Below, piece by piece: positions 11,073 through 18,683 of a DNA stretch of 20,415 nucleotides. The translations under genes and the position numbers were made by a program. Every line of letters begins with the position of its first letter. Position 1 is the first letter of the stretch. Below the pieces are notes generated by a model that was not told the origin of the DNA, did no database searches, and saw only the letters and a program-made list of their open reading frames with translations. This stretch comes from a virus: the IMG/VR virus record IMGVR_UViG_3300025009_000406, positions 1 through 20,415 of that record; one strand, 5' to 3'.

Positions 11073-12013
11073 GAGTTTCAGCTATTGCTCCAACTAGAAT
11101 TTCTCTTTTCGGTGGCGGAACTGATGTAGACCCTTACGCCTCGGAATTTGGAGGCGCAGTAATTAATTTGGCTATAAATATAAGGCAGCACCTAATTTTA
11201 TATACTAAAGACGACATCTGGAATCCGGAAAGTTCATTTAATAGTTTTCCCAACGGAGCAGACCCCAATTTCTACTTTAATATTTTGAAATCCTACAAAC
11301 TTAATGGAGGACACCAGACAAAAATCGTTTCCCGCTATGACGGATTCATAAAATCAGGTCTTGGTTCGTCTGGGGCAGCGGGAGTTAGTTTGGTTGGGGC
11401 TATCAATAAAGCATTTTCTTTAGGCATGACAAGGCACGAAATAGCAGAAAACGCCTGGCAAAACGAGATAGACTTTGGTATTTATACAGGCAAACAGGAT
11501 CAGTTCGCTTCAGTTTACGGGGGATTAAACTACTTCAGTTTCAGCGATAAAGTTGAGGTAGTTAAAATCACTCCGCCCCCCGAACTTACAAATTGGATGG
11601 TTCTTTTCTATACGGGAGGCGAAAAGAAAGACCACAATGTCCAAAAGGGATTCATCAATCCCGACAGGAAAAAGTTAAGAGCTTTAGATACCTTGAAATA
11701 CATAACCGGACTCGCCCTTCCTTTGTTTTTAACTGGAAAATGCAAAGAAATAGGCGAGCTTCTGGATTTAAGCTGGCAATATAAAAAGAAGTCCAATAAA
11801 GTCACAAACGACAGAATTGACGATATCTATTCTTTGGCAAAAGATGAAGGGGCGATAGGGGGAAAGATCTGTGGGTCGGGTGGAGGAGGCTATATGTTTT
11901 TTATGTGTCCGCCTGAGAAAAGGGAAAATTTGGTAAGAAAAATGAGGAATTTCAAGATTGGACAAGTTGATTTTAATATAGATTTTGGGGGATTAGATGT
12001 AAGAGTCTTATGA
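11069..12013 (+). CDS. hddA: D-glycero-D-manno-heptose 7-phosphate kinase (GHMP family)
   Basis: A 314-residue GHMP kinase. It has all three family motifs: APTRISLFGGGTDVDPY near the N-terminus (substrate side), KSGLGSSGAAGVSLVGAIN near residue 92-110 (the ATP phosphate loop) and GGKICGSGGGGYMFF near residue 263-277. GKQDQFASVYGG is typical of heptose/fucose-type members. HddA phosphorylates D-glycero-D-manno-heptose 7-phosphate at C1 with ATP, giving the alpha-1,7-bisphosphate. It starts on an ATGA overlap with the membrane microprotein and ends on an ATGA overlap with an HNH gene. Length is close to normal. The direct product of GmhA is its substrate, so the cassette makes biochemical sense. 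Confidence 0.93.
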   Translation: MRVSAIAPTRISLFGGGTDVDPYASEFGGAVINLAINIRQHLILYTKDDIWNPESSFNSFPNGADPNFYFNILKSYKLNGGHQTKIVSRYDGFIKSGLGSSGAAGVSLVGAINKAFSLGMTRHEIAENAWQNEIDFGIYTGKQDQFASVYGGLNYFSFSDKVEVVKITPPPELTNWMVLFYTGGEKKDHNVQKGFINPDRKKLRALDTLKYITGLALPLFLTGKCKEIGELLDLSWQYKKKSNKVTNDRIDDIYSLAKDEGAIGGKICGSGGGGYMFFMCPPEKRENLVRKMRNFKIGQVDFNIDFGGLDVRVL

Positions 12014-12387
12014 GAGATTTAAAAGGTAGATTTATAAAAGGGAATAAAGGTTTTTGGTTAAATAAGAAACGACCTAATCTAATACAAACTGGGGCTGTAA
12101 AAACAATGTTTAAGAAAGGCCAAAACATAGGAGAAGAAAATATTGAATGGCGAGGAGATAAGGTAGGGTACTATGCTTTACATAGTTGGTTAAAAAGAAA
12201 TTACGGAAAGCCAGATATTTGTAGAGAATGTGGATCTATAAAGAATGTTCAATGGGCTAATTTAAGTTATAAATATAAGAGGGATATTGATGATTGGATT
12301 AAATTATGTTATCGCTGTCATAGAGTATATGACAGAATGAATGGATGGGGATTAGCTAGTCTCAAGTTTAAAGAATTACAAAGATAA
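12010..12387 (+). CDS. HNH endonuclease-like protein inside the heptose cassette
   Basis: A 125-residue protein. A NUMOD-like basic N-terminus (LKGRFIKGNKGFWLNKKRPN) is followed by a compact HNH-like core: YYALHSWLKRNYGKP, then CRECG, then VQWANLSYKYKRDIDDWI, then LCYRCHRVYDR. The CxxC...CxxC zinc site is present; the usual DH is replaced by WAN-type residues, as in a common group of small phage HNH-like proteins, so activity is uncertain. It splits hddA from hddC while keeping tight coupling: ATGA with hddA and TAATATG with hddC. Probably a selfish insertion tolerated because the operon remains readable. Confidence 0.85.
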   Translation: MRDLKGRFIKGNKGFWLNKKRPNLIQTGAVKTMFKKGQNIGEENIEWRGDKVGYYALHSWLKRNYGKPDICRECGSIKNVQWANLSYKYKRDIDDWIKLCYRCHRVYDRMNGWGLASLKFKELQR

Positions 12388-12388
12388 T

Positions 12389-12922
12389 ATGCGTGCTCTA
12401 TGTCTCTGTGCTGGTTATGGTTCACGTTTGGGGGACCTTACCAAAAATAGGCCTAAACCAACTATTGAAATAAATGGGAGGTCAATAATAGATCATATTG
12501 TATCAAAGTTACACATTCATGGGATAACCGAGATCATTGTAAATTTGCATTATTTAGAAAATATGATGACTAATCATTTACAAGATAATGTTCTATATTT
12601 TTATGAGCCTAGACTTCTAGGCCATAAAGGAACGATATTGGCTTTAAGAAAATGGTTGGAAGATGAGGATTTTTTAGTCATAAATGGTGATACTCTTTCA
12701 ACCTTAAATTACACTTCAATGATAATGGCACATAAAAGCGGAATGATTACTTCTTTTATGGATGAAAATAGGGCGGCTGGCACTTGGATATATCCACCGC
12801 TTTATTTTAAAGATCAAAATTTACCTATTAATCCCTATCGTGATCCAATAATTAAATGGTTTGATTTAGGAACGAAAGAGCGGCTTGAGGAGGCTAAAAA
12901 ATATTTTAATCAAAATGAATAA
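12389..12922 (+). CDS. hddC: Minimal sugar-1-phosphate nucleotidyltransferase (HddC-like)
   Basis: A 177-residue nucleotidyltransferase. The signature CAGYGSRLGDLTKNRPKPTI (usually AGxGTRLxPLTxxxPKP) binds the nucleotide, FLVINGDTL supplies the metal-binding Asp, and FDLGTKERLEEAKKYF is the usual C-terminal DhGTxErhxxA motif. In the HddA pathway the expected reaction is heptose 1-phosphate plus GTP to GDP-D-glycero-alpha-D-manno-heptose; specificity cannot be proven from sequence. It is shorter than the usual 220-240 residues, with the segment between the metal site and the C-terminal motif condensed. It is separated from hddA by an HNH gene. The phosphatase GmhB, needed before this step, is not in the window. 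Confidence 0.82.
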   Translation: MRALCLCAGYGSRLGDLTKNRPKPTIEINGRSIIDHIVSKLHIHGITEIIVNLHYLENMMTNHLQDNVLYFYEPRLLGHKGTILALRKWLEDEDFLVINGDTLSTLNYTSMIMAHKSGMITSFMDENRAAGTWIYPPLYFKDQNLPINPYRDPIIKWFDLGTKERLEEAKKYFNQNE

Positions 12923-13178
12923 ATACATAGTCTGTAAAACCTGTCTTGCAAACGGTAAATACCCGCAAACTCTTGGAATTATAGACGATTATGGGATATT
13001 GAATATTAAACGGGTCAACAAGCTTTCAACTATAATAGGAGGAGCAGAGTTAACTTTAACTTGTGACCAATGCCAAAGTTCAGTTGTTATAAAGATACTA
13101 AGAAAGCAGCCCGCACCTAAAAACATTGTAGGGACAATATCTGTTGAGGAGACGGAGTTTAAATATCAATGGTCATGA
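12915..13178 (+). CDS. Zinc-ribbon protein downstream of hddC
   Basis: An 87-residue protein with CKTC near residues 7-10 and CDQC near 49-52, a classic two-knuckle ribbon, with beta strands between and a basic C-terminal half. I chose ATG 12915, which overlaps the hddC stop by eight bases; an in-frame ATG at 12885 would overlap hddC by 38 bases. Its TGA overlaps the next ATG (ATGA 13175-13178). Function unknown, perhaps transcriptional or replication accessory. Confidence 0.7.
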   Translation: MNKYIVCKTCLANGKYPQTLGIIDDYGILNIKRVNKLSTIIGGAELTLTCDQCQSSVVIKILRKQPAPKNIVGTISVEETEFKYQWS

Positions 13179-13309
13179 AATATATAAAATTAGTGCTCCA
13201 ATTCTTGTTTTTGATTATCGGTTTAACAATTTGGGGAGTTTTTTCCATTTTATATACCGCTTGGAAAAAAGCGCATGGAATACAGGTTGATAATGCCGAT
13301 TTGACATGA
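13175..13309 (+). CDS. Single-span membrane microprotein (44 aa)
   Basis: A 44-codon frame with one membrane helix (VLQFLFLIIGLTIWGVFSIL) at residues 7-26, a short basic loop and an acidic end. ATG 13175 overlaps the preceding TGA and its own TGA overlaps the next ATG (ATGA at both ends). It resembles other microproteins in the window in topology only. Function unknown. Confidence 0.6.
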   Translation: MKYIKLVLQFLFLIIGLTIWGVFSILYTAWKKAHGIQVDNADLT

Positions 13310-13470
13310 GATCAATAAGGGTGAGTGAATTAATGTTCCAATACGAGAAACTTCAAAAGAAGAGAATCCAAGCATTTGAAAATGATAATAAAATAGTTAT
13401 TTATTTTAGAAACAGAGAAGATAAGGTTGAAGATATTAAAGTAATTGACAAACAAAAAAATAAGGTATAA
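13306..13470 (+). CDS. Small charged protein (54 aa)
   Basis: A 54-codon frame beginning MRSIRVSELMFQYEKLQKKR and continuing with strands (NKIVIYFRNRED, then IKVIDKQKN). It starts on ATGA with the membrane microprotein and is the last gene before the late promoter-terminator element; the -35 of that promoter is inside its last codons. Function unknown. Confidence 0.55.
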   Translation: MRSIRVSELMFQYEKLQKKRIQAFENDNKIVIYFRNREDKVEDIKVIDKQKNKV

Positions 13471-13473
13471 GAT
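13445..13473 (+). promoter_or_regulatory. Promoter upstream of the packaging genes
   Basis: TTGACA (13445-13450), 17 bases, then TAAGAT (13468-13473); TATAAG at 13466 with 15-base spacing is an alternative -10. The predicted start near 13480 is about 25 bases before a terminator-like hairpin. The perfect -35 is the best part of the evidence. Confidence 0.5.
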
Positions 13474-13504
13474 ATATTTGTTCAAACAACGTGTAATTTA
13501 TAGG

Positions 13505-13527
13505 ACACCGGATAGGTGTTTTTTTTT
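13505..13527 (+). terminator. Intrinsic terminator-like hairpin abutting the terminase small-subunit ATG
   Basis: ACACC (13505-13509) pairs with GGTGT (13515-13519) around a five-base loop; weaker pairs can extend it. Eight further T (13520-13527) run straight into ATG 13528. The stem is short, so termination may be partial. There is no Shine-Dalgarno before the ATG: the U-tract occupies that place. The layout (promoter, short leader, terminator, late genes) resembles antitermination-controlled late switches such as lambda pR'-tR'. Confidence 0.6.
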
Positions 13528-13974
13528 ATGTCAGGCAAACTTTACGATCCAAGCAAAAACTACGAAAACTTAGCAAATGAGTATCTTGCAACTTGTGGAA
13601 GGGAGCAAACCAAGCTTCCAAAGATAAGTCAATTCTGTCGAGAATATATTGGGGCAAATGAAGATACTGTTAATTTATGGTTAAAAAAAGATTGGGAAGA
13701 AAAGACAGATAACTTCGGAGCAATAAAAAAAGCAATCAGTAAAATCAAAGAAGTGCAGAAAGAACAACTAATGGATGACGGGCTTTACGGAGGCAAAGAA
13801 GTCAACAATGCAATGGCAATATTTATCTTGAAAGCAAACCATAATATGGTTGAAACCGAAAGAAAAATGTTTGTCGGTGGGGAAAATAATGAACCGATAG
13901 AAATTAGAATAATATCAGAAAATGGCAATAGATTTAACGATAAAGAACTTCCCGAAGCAACAGAGCATATTTGA
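13528..13974 (+). CDS. terS: Terminase small subunit
   Basis: A 148-residue protein. The N-terminal part (QTKLPKISQFCREYIGANED, then TVNLWLKKDW) is a homeodomain-like HTH that recognises the packaging site. The middle IKEVQKEQLMDDGLYGGKEV and NAMAIFILKANHNMVETE are the usual oligomerisation helices of phage small terminases. The C-terminal tail is expected to contact the large subunit. I chose ATG 13528, not GTG 13516, because the latter lies inside the terminator stem. Its last 53 bases overlap the large-subunit gene. It sits directly before terL, as is normal. Confidence 0.85.
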   Translation: MSGKLYDPSKNYENLANEYLATCGREQTKLPKISQFCREYIGANEDTVNLWLKKDWEEKTDNFGAIKKAISKIKEVQKEQLMDDGLYGGKEVNNAMAIFILKANHNMVETERKMFVGGENNEPIEIRIISENGNRFNDKELPEATEHI

Positions 13975-15268
13975 CAGTCAGTCTAAATATGCAATAGCTG
14001 TTAAAGGAAGACGATTTGGATTAACCAAAGGCGCAGCCAACGATTTCATCAAATGCGCCATAGAGAAGAAATTCAGCAAAGGATTATGGGTAGATACAGT
14101 CAACTCAAACATAGACAAATATATAGAGCGTTATTTTATTCCGCACCTTAACAAACTGCCAAAAAGAGTCTGGAATTGGCGAAAGCAGGCCAAGATGATT
14201 GTGATAAATGGCGCATATATTGATTTCAGGTCAGCCGATACACCAGAGACAATGGAGGGATTTGGTTATGATAAGGCTTTCCTAAACGAAGCTGGAATAA
14301 TTTTGAAAAACGAATACCTGTGGGATAATGCGATAAGGCCGATGTTCTGGGACTATCCGAATGTCAAGGTTGTGATAGGAGGCACACCAAAAGGCAAGGG
14401 TAAGTTCTACCAGCTTTACCAAAGGGGGCTAGATCAAACGCAAAAGAGCTATCAAGCGTTTCACTTCACTTCGTTCGATAGCCCGTTTGAACACATACAT
14501 CAGGCGATAAGAGAGGATATGGCCTCAATGCCTGAACAGGTAATTGAACAGGAGATATACGCAAAGTTCTTAGAGGATACAGGCGTAGTTTTTAGGGATT
14601 TTCTCTCAATAATGGATGCCATACCTAATAAGCCAATTATAGGGCATAGATACATCATAGGAGTTGATTTGGCTAAAGTTGAGGATTTTACAGTCTTAGC
14701 GGTTTACGATACGTTTAACAATAAACAGGTATATCAGGCAAGGTTTAACAAAATAGATTGGGGCATGCAAAAGGCAAGGATTGCCGAGACAGCGAGGCAT
14801 TTTAACGATGGATCATCTCCTAGGTCTAATCCTGCATCGGTTGTCATTGATGCTACAGGTTTAGGCGATCCGATTGTTGACGATCTGGCAAGGATGGGAA
14901 TACCAGTTGATCCCATAAAGTTCACAAATGATCAGAAGAGGCAGTTAATCGAGAAGTTGGTAAATTGGATAGAGCTTAAACGAGTTCATTTATTACCTAT
15001 CCAAGAGACTAAAGTTGAATTGAGCAATTTCACCTATGATATTTCAGAGACGACAGACAGAGTGCGTTACGAGGCACCAGTTGGTTTTTACGATGATATT
15101 GTGATTGCACACGCTCTGGCAGTTTGGCGACTTAATGTTAAAGAGAAAGTATTACAAGTTATTCCTAAAACTAGGATTAGATTAAGTTATGAAAGGCAAC
15201 TTAAAGAGAGGGAGATTGATCAAGGTATTGAAATCCCCACAGGTGAATGGGTTGAGTGGGGAGCGTGA
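13922..15268 (+). CDS. terL: Terminase large subunit (ATPase and nuclease)
   Basis: A 448-residue packaging motor that pumps DNA into the prohead and cuts it. The ATPase domain has a degenerate Walker A, KGRRFGLTKGAAND near residues 29-42 (Leu where many relatives have Lys), and a Walker B-like YDKAFLNEAG near 116-125. The coupling motif VVIGGTPKGKGK follows. The C-terminal RNase H-like nuclease has three acidic sites: IGVDLAKVEDFT, VVIDATGLGD and GFYDDIVIAHALAVW. Gene length is typical. It overlaps terS by 53 bases and the next frame by about 26, showing dense late-operon packing. Confidence 0.95.
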   Translation: MAIDLTIKNFPKQQSIFDSQSKYAIAVKGRRFGLTKGAANDFIKCAIEKKFSKGLWVDTVNSNIDKYIERYFIPHLNKLPKRVWNWRKQAKMIVINGAYIDFRSADTPETMEGFGYDKAFLNEAGIILKNEYLWDNAIRPMFWDYPNVKVVIGGTPKGKGKFYQLYQRGLDQTQKSYQAFHFTSFDSPFEHIHQAIREDMASMPEQVIEQEIYAKFLEDTGVVFRDFLSIMDAIPNKPIIGHRYIIGVDLAKVEDFTVLAVYDTFNNKQVYQARFNKIDWGMQKARIAETARHFNDGSSPRSNPASVVIDATGLGDPIVDDLARMGIPVDPIKFTNDQKRQLIEKLVNWIELKRVHLLPIQETKVELSNFTYDISETTDRVRYEAPVGFYDDIVIAHALAVWRLNVKEKVLQVIPKTRIRLSYERQLKEREIDQGIEIPTGEWVEWGA

Positions 15269-15671
15269 AATTTCAAAAGGCGCTTGGCAAGAAAAGTTAG
15301 ACAAGGCACTTCTTGACGCATTTGACTTGATGCAGAGGTGTTTATTGGATATGAACTTTATTGTATTAGGTGATGCTGCCAGATGTATCAAGGAGAGAAG
15401 AGGGCTTGATTGCAATAAATTGGAGTTTGGTATTGAGAAACGCTATCTAACGCCAGAGGTCATGTCAACTTTAAAAGAGTGGGTAAAAGGGGGACAGTTT
15501 GTGGATAACGGATTTAGCTATGTGTTTGAAGGAGTGCTAGTAAAGTTTAAATTCATTAAGAGGAAATATAAGTTCTTCGAGAATCTTGATAGTCAGGTAT
15601 ATATGCCGGAGTGGTATAAAATCGCAAATCCATTCGATAAGTATTGGAAATCCAGATTCTTTGTTCAATAA
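15243..15671 (+). CDS. Possible nucleotidyltransferase-fold protein
   Basis: About 142 residues. The sequence ALLDAFDLMQRC, then FIVLGDAARCIKERRGL, then KLEFGIEKRYLT and a C-terminal YKIANPFDKYWKSRFF looks like a compact nucleotidyltransferase-superfamily fold (MNT/LicD-like arrangement in which the LGDxA loop replaces GS). This is low confidence, and the usual GSxxxxxDxD motif is not seen. The start is uncertain: GTG 15243 limits the overlap with terL to 26 bases, while ATG 15189 would give 80. It lies between terL and the portal, where accessory or moron genes are common. Confidence 0.6.
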   Translation: MNGLSGEREISKGAWQEKLDKALLDAFDLMQRCLLDMNFIVLGDAARCIKERRGLDCNKLEFGIEKRYLTPEVMSTLKEWVKGGQFVDNGFSYVFEGVLVKFKFIKRKYKFFENLDSQVYMPEWYKIANPFDKYWKSRFFVQ

Positions 15672-15673
15672 AT

Positions 15674-16066
15674 ATGAATCTACAATTACAACAGGCATTA
15701 CAAATACTTAAACAGAAGAGAGATCAATTAATGGGAAACATAGATCAAATGGGACAACAAATGATGACGCCACAAGGACGACAAGAGGGAATGGATTTAG
15801 CGATGAAGATGGTTACGGGAGGTATGACAATGCCAAAAACAAGTCTTGCTAATGAAGCGCTTTATGGACAAAGAGATAAAATAGCAAGACTTCTTAACCC
15901 AAAAAATCTTGGATATATCAGGGAAGGAGTAATAAGAGGAGGAAATACAATACAAGATTGGTCTTCCCTTTCAAATATAGCGAAACTTATCGAAAAAGGA
16001 AAAGATACTCCAGAGAATCTTAGATCGGCTATGGAGTTGTTAAAAATGATAGGGTTAATTAAATGA
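15674..16066 (+). CDS. Small Gln/Met-rich virion-module protein
   Basis: A 130-residue protein. The N-terminal third is rich in Gln, Met and Leu (LQQALQILKQKRDQLMGNID) and looks helical or coiled. The middle is Gly/Met-rich (MVTGGMTMPKTS), and the end is helical. I chose ATG 15674, two bases after the preceding TAA, over an in-frame ATG at 15644 that overlaps it. The TGA overlaps the next ATG. Its position before the portal suggests a head-assembly or scaffold role, but no family is recognised. Confidence 0.7.
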   Translation: MNLQLQQALQILKQKRDQLMGNIDQMGQQMMTPQGRQEGMDLAMKMVTGGMTMPKTSLANEALYGQRDKIARLLNPKNLGYIREGVIRGGNTIQDWSSLSNIAKLIEKGKDTPENLRSAMELLKMIGLIK

Positions 16067-16320
16067 CAGAAATAATATTCGGATCAATAATATTTGCTTT
16101 AATTAGTGTTATTCTTTACGAGAAGTATGAGAACAAGAAGGAACGATCAAAGCTTATAAATGCTCTATTAGCTAAAACTCCAGAACAATTTAGGGATTTG
16201 GAGTTAGCAGATAAAGTTAAGCCAATCGAAACTCCTAAAAAGGCAGAACCAGAGTTTATACCAGAGTCGGAGCTGGATGATAAGAAGTTTGCAGAGATGA
16301 TTAAAAAGGAAGTAGCATGA
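16063..16320 (+). CDS. Small membrane protein with acidic/basic cytoplasmic tail
   Basis: An 85-residue protein with one N-terminal membrane helix (IIFGSIIFALISVILYEKY) followed by a long charged tail with a Pro/Glu-rich linker (KPIETPKKAEPEFIPESE) and a terminal helix. It begins on an ATGA overlap and ends just before the portal gene (TGATATG). Similar one-span proteins with charged tails occur near portal genes in other phages; function unknown. Confidence 0.68.
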   Translation: MTEIIFGSIIFALISVILYEKYENKKERSKLINALLAKTPEQFRDLELADKVKPIETPKKAEPEFIPESELDDKKFAEMIKKEVA

Positions 16321-16321
16321 T

Positions 16322-18517
16322 ATGGATTACTCAACAGACACTTTAACAACTAGACAGATGGGACAGGCGGTTGACGATATGATGTCAATGGTTAAAAACC
16401 AACGTTTTCCTTTTGAGAGACGCTGGTATGACAATAACTTCTTTGATGACGGGTATCACTTCCGTTATATGTCAAGAACGGAGAATAAGATTGTTGATCT
16501 GTCAAGAGCCTCGACCATCTGGGCGCCAATGCGCTCAATTCCCAAAGCCAGCAGGCAGATCAGGGGGGTTGCAAATCTTGCCGCAGCCCAAAAGTTTGTG
16601 CCTATCGTATATCCAGAACGCATATCTCCCTCACAGTATCCCCCAGTTCAAGTTCAAGATCCAGAAACAGGACAACCTATAATGCAACAGAATCCAGAGT
16701 TTTTAGAAGCACAGAAAGAGTCCAAAAGAATAGCTCAAGGATCAGGACACTGGATAGAGGAAGAGTTTAAAAAGCTTGAGTTTTCGGAGAAGCTGGCTTT
16801 TATGATTATTCTAACTGCCAAGCATGGTATATCTTACCTTCAAATCTGGCCGGATAATATTGATGAGAGCTTAAAAATGATGGTGTTGGATGCTTTTGAT
16901 ATATATACAATAGGTTCGATTAATGAACTTGAAGACGCCCCATTTCTTATTAAAACCAGACCAAGAACAATCGCAGACATCAAAGCTGACGAAAGGTATC
17001 CACTGGAACAGGTCTTGCAAATCCACCCAGACAACAGGCATGCCTCCTCTGATATCAAGGAGGCTTATGAAAGAGCTAGGCACGGAGATAGGGCGGGAAT
17101 GGATCAGGCCGCAACGGTTCTTGAGAAGGAAGCGTTTATTAAAGAATACTTAAATGATAGCAATATGCCACGTATTAGATTGCAGAAAGATGGCGGAGAA
17201 ATATTAAAGCGAAAGAAAAAGGGCGATCCAGTCATTCGTCAGACATTTGTTGCAGGCAATATCACCTTAAGCGATAAATATTTAAACCTCCCTGGTTATC
17301 CGATTGTTGATCTTCGATTTGAACCGGGTTCGCTTTATCAAGTTCCTCTTATTGAACGCTTCATTCCACAAAATAAGTCGCTAGATTTAGTTGTATCAAG
17401 AGTTGAAAGGTACTTACATACAATGGTTACTGGTTCTTGGAGCGTTAAGTCAGGAGAACCAACCGAACCAGACAATACGGCAGGCGGCCAGATATTCAAA
17501 TACAATACAGTTCCTCCTACTCAAAATCCGATAGCTTCAATTCCTCCTTTTGTCTTCAATTTTATGAATTTGCTTGAGAGTTTAGTCGAAGAACAGGGAG
17601 TAACCACAACTGCATTAGGCAAGCTGCCATCAGGAGTCAAGGCTAATGCGGCCATTGAAACCTTGAAAGAGAGTGAATTTGCTAATCTTACGATACTTCT
17701 AGATAGAGTAAAAGGAGTTGCTAAAAGAACAGCCGAGAAGATGCTTGATTATGCCGATGATTACTTCGTAACCCCTAAAACCGTCTACTACATGGAGAAG
17801 GGCGAGCCACAATACTTTGACATTATAGGAGCTTCTGCTATGGAAAAGCGACAGGATCTAAAAATTGACACAGAACCCTTAAATGCAATACCAATCAAGC
17901 GTGATTATAGAGTAGATATTGAGGTTGAGAGGGGATTGGCCTATACATATCAGGGTAAGAAGGAGGCGGCAAAAGAGCTTGGTGATTATATGATTCAACT
18001 CTCACAATTGGGCTTGGTTGATCCAGAAGTAGTTAAGGTCTATTTGAGAAAACTATTGGAAGTTTACGGATTTGGAGCTTCAAACGAGATCATGGAGGCT
18101 ATGGAGCAGTACACGGCAGCAGGACAGTTGACCGAAGAACAGGTGCAGACTATAAAAATTGCGGTTATAGAAGTGATGAAGGATATGCAAAAAGCTGGAA
18201 TCTTGCCAACGATGGAGCAGAGGATAGAGGAGGGCAAGGTTGCAACAGCGGAGGCTATTCGAGACACAGGTTTAGCCAGCAAAAAGCCTCAAGAGATGAT
18301 TGATCCGCAGGAGCAGGCTAAAAAAGATCAAGAAATGGCTCATTCTGACGAAAAACATCAAATATCTGTGCAAGGAGCGAAACAAAAACAGACAATAGAG
18401 GCAATGAAAGCGGTACAAGACATAAAATTGAAGGATAAAATGGCTAAATCACAGGCCAAAATGATGAAAGGAGGTCAAAATGCCGATAACAAAGACAGGA
18501 AAAGAAGTAATGAGTAA
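16322..18517 (+). CDS. Portal protein
   Basis: A 731-residue portal protein, expected to form the dodecameric ring at one vertex of the head through which DNA is packed and ejected. The N-terminal region (RSIPKASRQIRGVANLAAAQ, then FVPIVYPERISP) is characteristic of the large-portal family I know from podovirus-like genomes. A central region with YLNDSNMPRIRLQKDGG and the segment SIPPFVFNFMNLLESLVEEQ follow, then a long helical C-terminus (residues about 560-731) with Gln/Lys-rich coiled stretches resembling the barrel helices of P22-type portals. An AAGGAAG ribosome-binding site precedes ATG 16322. It follows terL after three small genes. The class, siphovirus or podovirus, cannot be settled here. 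Confidence 0.88.
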   Translation: MDYSTDTLTTRQMGQAVDDMMSMVKNQRFPFERRWYDNNFFDDGYHFRYMSRTENKIVDLSRASTIWAPMRSIPKASRQIRGVANLAAAQKFVPIVYPERISPSQYPPVQVQDPETGQPIMQQNPEFLEAQKESKRIAQGSGHWIEEEFKKLEFSEKLAFMIILTAKHGISYLQIWPDNIDESLKMMVLDAFDIYTIGSINELEDAPFLIKTRPRTIADIKADERYPLEQVLQIHPDNRHASSDIKEAYERARHGDRAGMDQAATVLEKEAFIKEYLNDSNMPRIRLQKDGGEILKRKKKGDPVIRQTFVAGNITLSDKYLNLPGYPIVDLRFEPGSLYQVPLIERFIPQNKSLDLVVSRVERYLHTMVTGSWSVKSGEPTEPDNTAGGQIFKYNTVPPTQNPIASIPPFVFNFMNLLESLVEEQGVTTTALGKLPSGVKANAAIETLKESEFANLTILLDRVKGVAKRTAEKMLDYADDYFVTPKTVYYMEKGEPQYFDIIGASAMEKRQDLKIDTEPLNAIPIKRDYRVDIEVERGLAYTYQGKKEAAKELGDYMIQLSQLGLVDPEVVKVYLRKLLEVYGFGASNEIMEAMEQYTAAGQLTEEQVQTIKIAVIEVMKDMQKAGILPTMEQRIEEGKVATAEAIRDTGLASKKPQEMIDPQEQAKKDQEMAHSDEKHQISVQGAKQKQTIEAMKAVQDIKLKDKMAKSQAKMMKGGQNADNKDRKRSNE

Positions 18518-18683
18518 TATGATGAAAGAATACGGAGCAGAAAAAGGAAAACAAGTATTTTATGCCTCAATTAACGCAGGCAAGGCTGGTAGCTCGAAAT
18601 GGCACGGCAAAAAGAAAAAGAAATCGTCTGGTAAAAGTTATGACCGTGAACATATTAAATTGGCAAGGAGGATGATGAAATGA
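18480..18683 (+). CDS. Small basic phage protein (EYGAEKGKQVFYASINAGK family)
   Basis: A 67-residue, Lys-rich protein. MMKEYGAEKGKQVFYASINA is a signature I recognise from a very common small phage protein of unknown function found next to portal or head genes. The C-terminal half is Lys/Ser-rich, then LARRMMK. It has a very strong Shine-Dalgarno (AAAGGAGGT at 18467-18475) that lies inside the end of the portal gene, and the first 38 bases overlap that gene. Its TGA overlaps the next ATG. Confidence 0.8.
   Translation: MPITKTGKEVMSNMMKEYGAEKGKQVFYASINAGKAGSSKWHGKKKKKSSGKSYDREHIKLARRMMK

Noticed and set aside
11593-11965. Small frames inside hddA
   Set aside because: Both strands show frames inside a clear GHMP kinase; all are shadows.
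15189-15242. Upstream ATG start for the frame following terL
   Set aside because: It would overlap terL by 80 bases and adds a basic stretch that mirrors the terL tail. The later GTG is more plausible, though the start remains uncertain.
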